The notes under the pieces are model-generated. The model made no database searches and was not told where the DNA came from. It was given only the letters and a program-made list of their open reading frames with translations. Positions 27,932 through 37,293 of a stretch of 64,000 nucleotides of DNA are shown piece by piece (the first letter of the stretch is position 1; the number at the start of each line of letters is the position of its first letter). This DNA is from Microbacterium sp. W4I4 (GTDB lineage Bacteria > Actinomycetota > Actinomycetes > Actinomycetales > Microbacteriaceae): the NCBI RefSeq assembly GCF_030816235.1, contig NZ_JAUSXT010000001.1:1364001-1428000 (forward strand), given 5' to 3'. The position numbers and the translations under genes are program-made.

Positions 27932-28002
27932 CGCGAGACTTCTGCTTCTGCATGAGACTGAACGTCTGACGTGCAGTCTCATGCAGAAAGGCAAGTCTCG
28001 CG
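27932..28002. repeat. Long imperfect intergenic palindrome (family member)
   Basis: Left arm 27932-27960 and right arm 27974-28002 pair almost perfectly apart from a 5-base internal mismatch. Each arm carries GAGACT twice (CGCGAGACTT and CATGAGACTG). The loop GAACGTCTGACGTGCAG resembles that of the element at 50363-50448 (CGAACGTCTGCAG). It lies between the convergent TPM and guaA genes and ends 15 bases before the guaA stop. Confidence 0.85.
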
Positions 28003-28016
28003 ATGGGTGCGGGAGA

Positions 28017-29606
28017 CTACTCCCACTCGATGGTTGCCGGTGGCTTCGACGTGACGTCGAGCACGACCCGGTTGACCTCGCGCACCTCATTGGTGATGCG
28101 GTTCGAGATCTTCGACAGCACGTCGTAGGGCAGGCGGGTCCAGTCGGCCGTCATGGCGTCCTCGCTGGAGACCGGGCGCAGCACGATCGGGTGTCCGTAG
28201 GTGCGGCCGTCGCCCTGCACACCCACCGAGCGCACGTCGGCGAGCAGCACGACCGGGCACTGCCAGATCGTCTGGTCCAGGCCCGCCTTGGTGAGCTCCT
28301 CGCGGGCGATGGCATCCGCCTCGCGCAGGATCTCCAGACGCTCGCGGGTCACCTCGCCGATGATGCGGATGCCGAGGCCCGGTCCGGGGAACGGCTGGCG
28401 GCCGACGATGGCCTCGGGGATGCCGAGCTCGCGGCCGATCGCGCGGACCTCGTCCTTGAACAGGGCGCGCAGCGGCTCGACCAGCTCGAAGTCCAGGTCC
28501 TCGGGAAGACCGCCGACATTGTGGTGCGACTTGATGTTCGCGGTGCCCGCTCCCCCGCCGGATTCGACGACGTCGGGGTACAGGGTGCCCTGCACGAGGA
28601 ACTTGACGGGTGCGCCGCCCGTGGCCTTGGCCTCTTCGACCAGGTCGAGCTGCACCTGCTCGAAGGCGCGGATGAACTCGCGGCCGATGATCTTGCGCTT
28701 GGTCTCGGGGTCCGTGACGCCGGCGAGGTGGCCGAGGAACGTGTCGACCGCGTCGACCGTGATCAGCCGCACGCCGGTGGACTCGACGTAGTCCTTCTCG
28801 ACCTGCTCGCGTTCGCCCTTGCGCAGCAGTCCGTGGTCGACGAAGACCGCGGTGAGCTGGTCGCCGATGGCCCGGTGCACGAGCGCGGTGGAGACGGCGG
28901 AGTCGACGCCGCCGGACAGGGCCGAGATGACCCGGGCGTCGCCCACCTGCTCGCGGATGCGCTCGAGCTGCTCAGCGATCACGCTGCCGCTGTTCCAGTC
29001 GGCGGGCAGGCCCGCGCCCTTGTGCAGGAAGTTCTCCAGGATCTCCTGGCCGTGGTCGGAGTGCTTGACCTCGGGGTGCCACTGCACGCCGTACAGCCGG
29101 CGCTCCTCGTTCGCGAAGGCGGCGACCTTGGTTGCATCCGTCGTGGCGAGCACCTCGAAGCCCTCGGGGGCGCGGGAGACCTGGTCTCCGTGGCTCATCC
29201 ACACGTTCTGCTCCGCGGGCTGACCGCCCAGCAGGGTGCTGCTGTCACCCGCGGCGATGTGCGCATCGGTGGCGCCGTACTCGCGCAGGCCTGTGTTCGC
29301 GACCTCACCGCCCAGGGTCTGCGCCATGTACTGGAAGCCGTAGCAGATGCCCAGCGTCGGCACACCGAGCTCGAACACGGCGGGATCGAGCTTGGGCGCG
29401 CCCTCGTCGTAGACCGACGACGGTCCACCGGAGAGGATCAGCGCGACCGGGTTCTTCGCGGCGATCTCCGCCGCGGTCGCGGTGTGCGGCACGATCTCGC
29501 TGTACACGCCGGCCTCCCGCACGCGGCGGGCGATCAGCTGCGCGTACTGCGCTCCGAAGTCGACGACGAGCGCGGGGCGCTGCTGGGTCTCGGTCTGCTC
29601 GGTCAA
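28017..29606 (-). CDS. guaA: GMP synthase (glutamine-hydrolysing)
   Basis: Converts XMP to GMP using glutamine and ATP. The 529-residue protein has an N-terminal class I glutamine amidotransferase domain ([19 protein letters not shown], nucleophile Cys in [19 protein letters not shown] with the catalytic His) and a C-terminal ATP pyrophosphatase plus dimerisation region ([20 protein letters not shown], ends [15 protein letters not shown]). The frame is open further upstream but the start is a TTG at 29606, preceded by GGAAGG, and it overlaps the stop of the DUF3817 gene as TTGA. Translational coupling to that gene is likely. Confidence 0.97.
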   Translation of the reverse strand: MTEQTETQQRPALVVDFGAQYAQLIARRVREAGVYSEIVPHTATAAEIAAKNPVALILSGGPSSVYDEGAPKLDPAVFELGVPTLGICYGFQYMAQTLGGEVANTGLREYGATDAHIAAGDSSTLLGGQPAEQNVWMSHGDQVSRAPEGFEVLATTDATKVAAFANEERRLYGVQWHPEVKHSDHGQEILENFLHKGAGLPADWNSGSVIAEQLERIREQVGDARVISALSGGVDSAVSTALVHRAIGDQLTAVFVDHGLLRKGEREQVEKDYVESTGVRLITVDAVDTFLGHLAGVTDPETKRKIIGREFIRAFEQVQLDLVEEAKATGGAPVKFLVQGTLYPDVVESGGGAGTANIKSHHNVGGLPEDLDFELVEPLRALFKDEVRAIGRELGIPEAIVGRQPFPGPGLGIRIIGEVTRERLEILREADAIAREELTKAGLDQTIWQCPVVLLADVRSVGVQGDGRTYGHPIVLRPVSSEDAMTADWTRLPYDVLSKISNRITNEVREVNRVVLDVTSKPPATIEWE

Positions 29607-30115
29607 CGGGAACCTTCCGGGGTGGTGGTCGAGGTGCGAGTGGCTGCGTCCGTGGCGGATGCGGCATCGGCGGAGGCGTCGGATGCCTCGCGGCCGGAGA
29701 GATAGACCTTCACGTCGCGCGCGACGCGCGTCTCCATGATGAAGGACAGCAGCGGGATGACGCCGCCGAGTGCGAGCAGGATGAAGCGCGGGAACGGCCA
29801 GCGCATCAGGCTCCACATCCGGAAGCATGCGAAGAGGTACACGACGTAGAACCAGCCGTGCGCGATGAGGATGCCCAGCGACAGGTTGACGCCGTCGCCG
29901 GTCGACTCCAGCTTCTCAGGGCCCTGCACCACATCCGCGAACCAGAGGAATCCGCCGGACCCTCCGAGGAACAGCTCCTGACGGATGGGCGTGTACTTCA
30001 GCACCATCTCGGTCACGAGCAGAAGCAGCATGACGCCGGTGATGATCGAGGCGATCTGATAGAACTTCAGCGCACCGCGGATCGCCGGGAAGCTCGCGAC
30101 TTTCGGTTCAGCCAT
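29603..30115 (-). CDS. DUF3817 domain-containing membrane protein
   Basis: A 170-residue protein with the DUF3817 core (residues about 12-125): [40 protein letters not shown] and [20 protein letters not shown], giving three membrane helices. A Ser/Ala/Thr-rich cytoplasmic tail follows. The family is of unknown function and is often next to guaA in actinobacteria. Its stop codon overlaps the guaA TTG, so the two are co-translated. Confidence 0.88.
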   Translation of the reverse strand: MAEPKVASFPAIRGALKFYQIASIITGVMLLLLVTEMVLKYTPIRQELFLGGSGGFLWFADVVQGPEKLESTGDGVNLSLGILIAHGWFYVVYLFACFRMWSLMRWPFPRFILLALGGVIPLLSFIMETRVARDVKVYLSGREASDASADAASATDAATRTSTTTPEGSR

Positions 30116-30211
30116 GCCCCCATTCTAGTGGCCGCCTCCTGAGCGCTCCGCCCGGCGGCCGACGAGTGGAGCGGGGCGGATGCTGCACGGCATCCGTTCC
30201 CCGATACGACG

Positions 30212-30247
30212 GGCGAGGCCGCCGAGATCACTCCCGACGGCCTCGCC
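30212..30247 (-). terminator. Hairpin terminator of the nuclease/nucleotidase gene
   Basis: GGCGAGGCCG at 30212-30221 pairs with CGGCCTCGCC at 30238-30247, 20 bases beyond the stop codon on the minus strand. A second small hairpin (CGGATGC/GCATCCG) lies at 30177-30196. Confidence 0.7.
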
Positions 30248-30266
30248 TGTTCCTGCTGTCAGCGGA

Positions 30267-33200
30267 TCAGAACCACTGTCCGATGGCGCCGATGAGCCAG
30301 CCGACGATCCCGTCGATCAGACCCGCGACGCCGCCCTTGCGGTTGACGTGCACGGTGGCCGTGGCAGCATCCCCGTCGGCCTGCGAGACCGACAGAGTGT
30401 ACTTGCCGGGCTGCGTGGCCTTGGGCACCGTCACCGTGGTCGTGAACGCGCCGTCGTCGCCGACGGTCACGGTTCCGAGCTCCAGCGCCTCACCCTTCTT
30501 CGGCTGCAGCTGCACCGTCACGGTCTCACCGGGCTGGTAGCCCTCACCGCTGACGGTGAGAGCCTTGCCCGCGGCCACCTTCGACGAATCCAGCTCGATG
30601 GTGCCGGCGAACTCGCCCGGCTCCTGGTCGTCGCCGGCGATGGTGAACGGCACCTGCACGGTCGTGCCGGTTCCGGCGACCGCGACGGTGAGCTGCTGCT
30701 CGCCCGTCACGCCCTCGGGCACGGTGAACGTCAGGCTCGCGCGTCCGGCCTCGTCGGTTGTGTCGACGACAGCAGGGTCGACCGCACCCGAAGCCAGCGC
30801 CGTGCCACCCAGCGAGAGCGTCACCTCGCCCGGTGCCGCCTCACCGGCGCTGAACGCCAGCGAGGAGAGGGCGACGGTCACCTGGTCGCCGGCGCTGTAG
30901 CCGTCGGCATCGGCCGGGCTGAGCACCACGCCGACCGCGCGCTGGGCGAGGTCGGGGGTCGCGGTGCCGTTCGCGGTGAACCAGTCGACCATGGACTGCA
31001 GGTCGACCTTTCCGGTGTCCTTCTTGTCGGTGCCGTCCGCGAAGGTGAAGAAGTTGTCTCCACCGGCGGCCAGGAACGAGTTCGCCCCGACCAGGTAGGA
31101 CTTCGCCGGATCGATGGCGACGCCGTTCAGCGTCATCGAGGTGATGTGCTCGCCCTGCGCCGCGGCCGGGTCGTAGGTGTACACCAGGCCCTTCGAGACG
31201 CCGAGCTTCAGGAACGGACGGGAGGCGTCGGCCGGCTGCCACTGCTCCTCGAGCACGCTCTTCAGCTGCGCGCCGGTGAGGTTCAGCGTGACCAGCGTGT
31301 TGGCGAACGGCTGCACCGTCGCCGCCTCGCGGTAGGTCACGTTGCCGTCTGGATCCCCCTCGCCCTTCGAGGCATAGGTGAGGCTGGTGCGGATGCCGCC
31401 CGGGTTCATCAGTGCGATCTCCGCGCCGGTGGACCACTGCTGCACATCGGCCACGAAGTTGCCGACGGTCGACTCGCCACCGCGGTTCTCCGTCTTGCCG
31501 TCGCTCTGCAGAGCCCGGTTGAAGTCGGCCGTGATGTCGCCGACCTTGACGGCGCCGAGCACATCGGCGCTCTTCTTGGCGTCGTCGACGATCGCCTGCA
31601 CTGCCGGCACGGCCGGGTAGTTCGGCACCCAGAACGTCTTGCCCGCGGCATCCTTCTCCGCATGAGCGAGGGGCTTGATCTCGTTGGTGACCGAGATCAG
31701 GTCCTTCGTCTTGGGGTCGACCTGCAGGTTCATCACGCCCATGTTCTCGCCGTACTGCCCCGCCGAGACGACCGGGCGGCCGTCGATGACGTGGTTGTAC
31801 GCGAGGTGGGTGTGCGCCGAGACGATCGCATCGACGTCGCCGTCCACGCCGTACACGATCTCACCCAGCGGGGAGTCGGGCGTGATGCTGTCGACGGCCA
31901 CGGTCGTGGCGCCCTCGTGAACGAGCAGGATGACCACATCCGCTTCGCCGTTGGACGCGTCGCCGTCACGCAGGTCGTCGGCGACGGCGTTCACCGAGTC
32001 GACGATGCTGCGCACCTCGAGATCCTTGATGCCATCGGGTGAGACCAGGCTGCCGAGGTCCTCGGTGACCGCTCCGACGAATCCGACGCGCACGCCGTCG
32101 ACGTCCTTCACCCACGCCGGAGCCAGCGCGGGCTGACCGGTCTCGGTGACGAAGACGTTCGAGGAGATGTACTCCCAGTCCGCACGGTCCTGCACGCGGT
32201 CGCGCAGGTCGGCCCAGCCCTTGTCGAACTCGTGGTTGCCTGCAGCGCTGACATCCAGTCCGGCGGCGTTGAGCGCGTCGATCGTGGGGTTGTCATCGTT
32301 GATGAACGACGTGAACGTCGATGCGCCGATCAGGTCGCCGGCGGCGGCGAAGATCGTGTTCGGGTTCGCGTCGCGCACCGACTGCACGGCACCGGCGAGC
32401 ACGGCTGCGCCGACGGCGGCACCGTCGGCCTCGATGCGACCGTGGAAGTCGTTGATCGTGGCGATGTCGATGCTGACCGGCGGCTCCGTCGCCGAGACGC
32501 CGACGACGATCGGGTCGTGGTCGCTGGAGCGGAACGGGGTGCCCGACTCGGTGGCGCCGAACGCGTAGCCGCGGTCGCTCCACTCGGGCGAGTTGATCGT
32601 CCACACGCCGGCACCGGTGACCGATGCCGCCAGCGAGGGCGACGCGATCACGTGGTCGAGCGAGCCGAGTTCGCCGTCGAACGTGTAGGTGTACTGCCCC
32701 GTCGCCTTGGACGGGACCGTGTCGAGCCAGCCCTGCGACGTGAACACGTCGATCGGGTCCTCGTGGCCGTAGGCGTTGAAGTCGCCGATCAGCAGCATGT
32801 CTCCGCTGCCGCTGTCGGTCTTCAGCTTGTCGGTGAAGGCCAGCAGCGACTGCGCCTGCTTGACGCGGTCGGCGTTGAAGAAGCCCTGACCATCGGCCGG
32901 CTGTGTTCCGGAGCCCGACTTCGACTTGAAGTGGTTCGCGACGACGGTCACGGTGCGGCCGTCGATGTCGAACGCCTGGGCGATCGGCTCGCGGGCGTTG
33001 CCCCAGACGGTCTCGTCCGTGATGGTCTGGCTGGCGCCCTGGGGCGTCACCGCCGCCTTCTTGTAGATGATCGCGCTGGTGATGAAGTCGGTGGTGGACG
33101 CGTCGTTCAGCGCGGCCGGCGTCGGGACGAACGCCCACACGTCGGATCCGGCCGCCGCGTTGAGTCCGTCGACGAGGTCGCCGAGCGCCGTGTCGACAGG

Positions 33201-34946
33201 CTCGCCGAGCTTGACCGAGTTCTCGATCTCCATCAGCGAGACGATCTCCGCACCGGTGCCGTTGATCGCCGCGACGATCTTGGACTTCTGGATCGCGAAC
33301 TGCGCGGCATCCTTCGCGCCGCGTGCGTCGGAGTTCTCCGAGCTCAGCGTCGTGAAGTAGTTGTACACGTTGAACGACGCGATCTGCACGTCGCCGCCGA
33401 CCGAGGGGACCTCGGGGCGCGGGTTGTTCGTCGTGAACGAGACCTTCTCGGCCGCCGGGGATGTGCTGTCCAGCGGCGTGACCGGCTGCAGGCGCCAGTC
33501 GTCGAAGCCGTACTGCAGCACGAAGCCCTTGTCGCCGAAGTCGACGGCGTCGCCATTGCGCACGACGACGTCCTTCGTGAAGTACGGCTGGTCGCCGGTG
33601 TGGCCGGACTTGCCGATCTGGGCGTTGTAGCCGTCGTCGAGCAGGATGCGGTCGGCGCGGTTGGCGGCGGCGATGGCATCCGCGTCGGCGCCGGGGCGCT
33701 TGAGCTCGGTGCTCTTCACGTTCAGCTCACCCGGGTTCAGCCAGAGGGTGCCGAAGTTGTAGAGCTGGTGGCTGGAGGCCACCAGGTAGTCGCCGGTGGG
33801 CGCGACGAGCATGTTTTCGTACTGCTCGCGATCGGCGCCGACGACCGTGGTCGGCAGCGGCGTGGCCGAGGGCACGCCGGCGGCTGGGGTGACGACGGTG
33901 ACGTCGGCTGCGGAGCCGGGGGTGATCTGCGTCTGCCCGAAGTACTCGCTCACAGCGCCGTTTACGGAGACCAGATCGCCGATGCTGCCGGGGACGGTCT
34001 TGCCGTTCAGGAAGACGAAGATGCCATCGGATGCTCCGGGCGTGGCGTCGTTCGCGCCGCCGGAGCCCGCCGTCTGGATGACGATGCCGTTGTAGCCGCC
34101 GGTGCGGTAGTCGGCGGTGATGACGCCCTCGACGGTGACGGTCTGGCCGACCATCGGCGAGGCACCGCCCGTGCCCTGCACCTCGGCGATCGAGGCCTTG
34201 GTGCCCGGCTGCGGGTCCGTGCCCGGATCGGTGCCGGGGTCGGTGGCCTCGGTCTCGCCCTTGGAGTTGGTCGGGGTGATGGATGCCGAGAGCGTGAAGT
34301 CTGCACTGTTGACGTCGGTGTCCGCGCCGCCGGTGCGGTTCAGCGACTTGACGTCGGTGTTGCCTGAGGGCGCGGTCGCGGCGGATCCCTCGAAGGTGTT
34401 GGAGGTGCCGTAGCCGAGCACGTCGACGATGTCGGTGGTGCCGGCCGTGTCGCCGACGGGGATCGCCGTGCCGGTCTTCACGAGCGCGATCGTCCCAGAG
34501 GATCCCGAGAAGTTCAGACCGCCGGAGACGGCGTCCGCGGTCGGGAGCGCGGCGCCCGCCGGCGTGGTGCCGTTCTGGCCGCCCTGCACGAGGAAGTATC
34601 CGCCCGCCGGGATCGAGCCGGTCAGCGCGATGGTGCCCGAGGCCCCGCCGGTTCCGGTCGCGGAGCGGTACTGCAGCGACAGCCCGTCGAGGGCGAGTGA
34701 GGCGCCCGTCGGGTTGTGCAGTTCGACGAACTTGTTCTTGAACGCGGCGCCGGCGCTGCCGCCGGACAGGTAGGCCTCGTTGATCACGACGGCGGTGCCG
34801 TCGACGCTCGCGAACGCGGGCGCGGCGACGAGCGAGCCGAAGCCCAGCGCGAACACCGATGTCATGGCGAGAGCGCACACGCGCCCCCGACTTCTGGAAC
34901 GTGCTGCGACGGGAACGTACTGCTTCGCGTCGCCGGGGGTGGACAT
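30267..34946 (-). CDS. Secreted multidomain nuclease / 5'-nucleotidase (ExeM- and UshA-like)
   Basis: A 1559-residue exported protein combining DNA degradation and dephosphorylation. A signal peptide lies near residues 15-45 (VCALAMTSVFALGFGSLVAA). Next come a lamin-tail domain (AVVINEAYLSGGS, about 50-190), an OB-like ExeM domain (ASIAEVQGTGG, about 250-350), and an endonuclease/exonuclease/phosphatase domain (DVQIASFNVYNYF near 517, LLIGDFNAYGHEDP, SSDHDPIVVG near 809). Then comes a metallophosphatase (IATINDFHGRIEAD near 827, AAGNHEFDKGW, VSAHTHLAYNH near 1040) with the 5'-nucleotidase C-domain (VGNFVADVQQW). Two or three Ig-like modules and a short hydrophobic end finish it; no sorting motif. 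It could salvage phosphate and nucleosides from extracellular DNA. Longer upstream reading is a shadow of SURF1. Confidence 0.93.
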   Translation of the reverse strand: MSTPGDAKQYVPVAARSRSRGRVCALAMTSVFALGFGSLVAAPAFASVDGTAVVINEAYLSGGSAGAAFKNKFVELHNPTGASLALDGLSLQYRSATGTGGASGTIALTGSIPAGGYFLVQGGQNGTTPAGAALPTADAVSGGLNFSGSSGTIALVKTGTAIPVGDTAGTTDIVDVLGYGTSNTFEGSAATAPSGNTDVKSLNRTGGADTDVNSADFTLSASITPTNSKGETEATDPGTDPGTDPQPGTKASIAEVQGTGGASPMVGQTVTVEGVITADYRTGGYNGIVIQTAGSGGANDATPGASDGIFVFLNGKTVPGSIGDLVSVNGAVSEYFGQTQITPGSAADVTVVTPAAGVPSATPLPTTVVGADREQYENMLVAPTGDYLVASSHQLYNFGTLWLNPGELNVKSTELKRPGADADAIAAANRADRILLDDGYNAQIGKSGHTGDQPYFTKDVVVRNGDAVDFGDKGFVLQYGFDDWRLQPVTPLDSTSPAAEKVSFTTNNPRPEVPSVGGDVQIASFNVYNYFTTLSSENSDARGAKDAAQFAIQKSKIVAAINGTGAEIVSLMEIENSVKLGEPVDTALGDLVDGLNAAAGSDVWAFVPTPAALNDASTTDFITSAIIYKKAAVTPQGASQTITDETVWGNAREPIAQAFDIDGRTVTVVANHFKSKSGSGTQPADGQGFFNADRVKQAQSLLAFTDKLKTDSGSGDMLLIGDFNAYGHEDPIDVFTSQGWLDTVPSKATGQYTYTFDGELGSLDHVIASPSLAASVTGAGVWTINSPEWSDRGYAFGATESGTPFRSSDHDPIVVGVSATEPPVSIDIATINDFHGRIEADGAAVGAAVLAGAVQSVRDANPNTIFAAAGDLIGASTFTSFINDDNPTIDALNAAGLDVSAAGNHEFDKGWADLRDRVQDRADWEYISSNVFVTETGQPALAPAWVKDVDGVRVGFVGAVTEDLGSLVSPDGIKDLEVRSIVDSVNAVADDLRDGDASNGEADVVILLVHEGATTVAVDSITPDSPLGEIVYGVDGDVDAIVSAHTHLAYNHVIDGRPVVSAGQYGENMGVMNLQVDPKTKDLISVTNEIKPLAHAEKDAAGKTFWVPNYPAVPAVQAIVDDAKKSADVLGAVKVGDITADFNRALQSDGKTENRGGESTVGNFVADVQQWSTGAEIALMNPGGIRTSLTYASKGEGDPDGNVTYREAATVQPFANTLVTLNLTGAQLKSVLEEQWQPADASRPFLKLGVSKGLVYTYDPAAAQGEHITSMTLNGVAIDPAKSYLVGANSFLAAGGDNFFTFADGTDKKDTGKVDLQSMVDWFTANGTATPDLAQRAVGVVLSPADADGYSAGDQVTVALSSLAFSAGEAAPGEVTLSLGGTALASGAVDPAVVDTTDEAGRASLTFTVPEGVTGEQQLTVAVAGTGTTVQVPFTIAGDDQEPGEFAGTIELDSSKVAAGKALTVSGEGYQPGETVTVQLQPKKGEALELGTVTVGDDGAFTTTVTVPKATQPGKYTLSVSQADGDAATATVHVNRKGGVAGLIDGIVGWLIGAIGQWF

Positions 34947-35028
34947 CTTCACTGCTGTCTCCTCGGGTAAGGCAGGAACGGATCTCGTGAATCCGTCCGC
35001 GGACGTGCGCGCATCGCACATGGAATCG

Positions 35029-35058
35029 ACCATAGGGTGACCCTCCGACGTCGGGCAA
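35029..35058 (-). promoter_or_regulatory. Possible sigma-70 promoter of the nuclease gene
   Basis: On the minus strand TTGCCC (35058-35053), 18 bases, TATGGT (35034-35029), 83 bases ahead of the start codon. It is in the 176-base gap after SURF1. Both boxes are only partial matches. Confidence 0.3.
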
Positions 35059-35122
35059 GTGCATTCACCGAGCGCTAACCGGATGGCCACCCGGGCGTTC
35101 CGAACGTCCAGTCGGAGGTCGT

Positions 35123-35929
35123 CTACGTGTCGGAGCCGTCGCTCTCGAACTCCTCGACCTCGCGCTCCCAGGCGTCCTTGGCGAGCCGGTACCAGAGGTA
35201 GAAGGCGAAGCCCGCGAAGACGGCCCACTCCGCCGCGTAGAAGATGTTCAGCCAGTTGATCGGCGACGACTCCCGCGGCGCCGGCGAGCTGATGTCGACG
35301 AGCCCTGCGGGGGCGGTGACGGATGCCAGGTACGGCCGGTACACGTCGAGCTGATCGACGTCGTGCCAGCGGCTCAGCAGCGCGGCGGGCGACATCCGAT
35401 CCAGTTCCCACGGGTCGGCGCCGGACGGCACGACGGCGCCCTCGTCGTCGATGAGGCGCCCGGTGACGTCCTGCTCCACAGGTCCCGCGGCTTCCAGAGC
35501 CTTGACGGCGGCATCCGCCTGCTCCCGGGTGTCCGCCCACCCCAGCGCGACCGCGATCGAGGTGCGCTCGGCGACGCGCAGCTGTCCGGTGACCCAGTAG
35601 CCCTCGGCGCCGTCGTTGGCGCGCTGCGACACGACGATGAAGTCCTCCGGCACCCAGGTGCCGTGCGTCTGCACCCGCTGACCGCCGAGCGACTCGTCCA
35701 GATACGTTCCCGGCTCGATCACATCGGCGAGCGGACGCACTTTCTCGGTCATCCCGGGCGGCGGCGGATCCGTGTCGATCGCGCGCGCCAGCTGCCACTG
35801 GCCCAGCCAGGCGAACACGCCGGCGATGACCAGGCAGAGCGCGAGCACGCCGATCCAGCGCCGGCGCAGCATGACCTCGCGCAGGGTCGGCGGGAACACC
35901 TGCGGTGCGAGCGGCTCGCCGCCGGTCAT
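35123..35929 (-). CDS. SURF1 family cytochrome oxidase biogenesis protein
   Basis: A 268-residue protein with the SURF1 layout: an N-terminal membrane helix (RRRWIGVLALCLVIAGVFAW, followed by LGQWQLARA), a large external domain, and a second helix near the C-terminus (INWLNIFYAAEWAVFAGFAF). SURF1 helps insert haem a into cytochrome oxidase subunit I. The start ATG overlaps the guaB3 stop (ATGA), so the two are translationally coupled, an arrangement also seen in other actinobacteria. The acidic C-terminal tail is cytoplasmic. Confidence 0.9.
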   Translation of the reverse strand: MTGGEPLAPQVFPPTLREVMLRRRWIGVLALCLVIAGVFAWLGQWQLARAIDTDPPPPGMTEKVRPLADVIEPGTYLDESLGGQRVQTHGTWVPEDFIVVSQRANDGAEGYWVTGQLRVAERTSIAVALGWADTREQADAAVKALEAAGPVEQDVTGRLIDDEGAVVPSGADPWELDRMSPAALLSRWHDVDQLDVYRPYLASVTAPAGLVDISSPAPRESSPINWLNIFYAAEWAVFAGFAFYLWYRLAKDAWEREVEEFESDGSDT

Positions 35930-37050
35930 CCCAGCTCGTATGGCGCGAGCACGACCTCGACCCGCTGGAACTCCTTCAGGTCGGAGTAGCCGGTGGTCGC
36001 CATCGACTTGCGCAGCGCGCCGATGAGGTTGGCGGTGCCGTCCGCGACGGGCGCCGGTCCGTACAGGATCTCCTCGAGGTTCGCCACGCCGTCCACGGCC
36101 ACGCGGCGTCCGCGCGGCAGCTGCGGGTGGTGCGCCTCGGCGCCCCAGTGGAAGCCCTGTCCGGGAGCATCCGTGGCGCGGGCCAGCGCTACGCCGAGCA
36201 TCACGGCATCCGCGCCCATGGCGAGCGCCTTGACCATGTCGCCGGAGGTGCCCACACCGCCGTCGGCGATCACGTGCACGTAGCGTCCGCCGGACTCGTC
36301 GAGGTAGTCGCGGCGCGCGGCCGCGACGTCGGAGACCGCCGTCGCCATCGGCGCGTGGATGCCGAGCGTGGCGCGGGTCGTGGATGCCGCTCCCCCGCCG
36401 AAGCCGACCAGCACGCCCGCAGCGCCCGTGCGCATGAGGTGCAGGGCCGCGGTGTAGGTCGATGCGCCGCCGACGATGACCGGCACGTCGAGGTCGTAGA
36501 TGAACTTCTTGAGATTGAGGGGCTCGGCGACGCTGGAGACGTGCTCGGCCGAGACCGTGGTGCCGCGGATGACGAACAGGTCGACACCGGCCTCGACGAC
36601 CGTGCCGTAGAACTCCTGCGTGCGCTGCGGGGTGAGGGAGCCGGCGACGGTGACGCCCGCCTCGCGGATCTCGGCGAGGCGCTGCTTGATCAGCTCGGGT
36701 TTGATCGGCTCGGAGTACAGCTCCTGCATCCGCACGGTCGCGCGGTCGGCCGGCAGCGCGGCGATCTCGTCGAGCAGCGGCTGCGGGTTCTCGTAGCGGG
36801 TCCACAGGCCCTCGAGGTCGAGCACGCCGAGGCCGCCGAGCTGACCGAGCATGATCGCCGTCTGCGGGCTGACCACCGAGTCCATCGGCGCGCCGAGGAC
36901 GGGGATGTCGAACGAGTAGGCGTCGATCGTCCACGAGGTCGAGACGTCCTCGGGGTTGCGGGTTCGCCGCGATGGAACCACCGCGATGTCGTCGAACGTG
37001 TACGCGCGACGCGCGCGCTTGCCTCGGCCGATCTCGATGTCCATGCTCAC
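35926..37050 (-). CDS. guaB3: GuaB3 family IMP dehydrogenase-related protein
   Basis: A 374-residue TIM-barrel protein starting MSMDIEIGRGKRARRAYTFD, with no CBS domains. Typical segments are VLGAPMDSVVSP, VIVGGASTYTAALHLMRTGA and VIADGGVGTSGDMVKALAMG. The loop that holds the catalytic Cys in GuaB (GPGSICTTR in this genome's own guaB) reads GGGAASTTR here, with Ser at about residue 223. This is usual for GuaB3 in actinobacteria, whose activity has been debated. It overlaps SURF1 by four bases downstream and lies apart from the true guaB at 50464. Confidence 0.92.
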   Translation of the reverse strand: MSMDIEIGRGKRARRAYTFDDIAVVPSRRTRNPEDVSTSWTIDAYSFDIPVLGAPMDSVVSPQTAIMLGQLGGLGVLDLEGLWTRYENPQPLLDEIAALPADRATVRMQELYSEPIKPELIKQRLAEIREAGVTVAGSLTPQRTQEFYGTVVEAGVDLFVIRGTTVSAEHVSSVAEPLNLKKFIYDLDVPVIVGGASTYTAALHLMRTGAAGVLVGFGGGAASTTRATLGIHAPMATAVSDVAAARRDYLDESGGRYVHVIADGGVGTSGDMVKALAMGADAVMLGVALARATDAPGQGFHWGAEAHHPQLPRGRRVAVDGVANLEEILYGPAPVADGTANLIGALRKSMATTGYSDLKEFQRVEVVLAPYELG

Positions 37051-37129
37051 CCGTCCAGCCTACCCGTCACCGTCGATGTGCCCCATGCGGTTGCAGCGCA
37101 GCATCCGCTCGCTTCTGCCTCGCACGTTC

Positions 37130-37233
37130 ACCCAGCACAGGAGATTCGTCCGACACAGGACGATTCCACAGACATCGCAACAGGACGATTCTCGGGAGAA
37201 CGCCCTGTTCTCGACGAATCTCCTGTGTCGGGT
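37130..37233. repeat. Long imperfect intergenic palindrome (family member, largest)
   Basis: Left arm 37130-37159 and right arm 37203-37233 pair at about 26 of 30 positions. Inside the 43-base centre the motif ACAGGACGATTC occurs as a direct repeat (37155-37166 overlapping the arm, and 37180-37191). Sequence and motif order match the element at 18226-18300. Here the junction is divergent (guaB3 and the flavin oxidase), so the element would lie in one or both leaders and cannot be a terminator of either. Confidence 0.85.
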
Positions 37234-37293
37234 CAACGGGCTGCGGATGCTGTTCGAATCGCCACCGGTATTCTCACGGACAGGAGACTACTC

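Noticed and set aside
35926..37050. Annotation as a second functional IMP dehydrogenase
   Set aside because: No CBS domains and Ser in place of the catalytic Cys; it is better named GuaB3.
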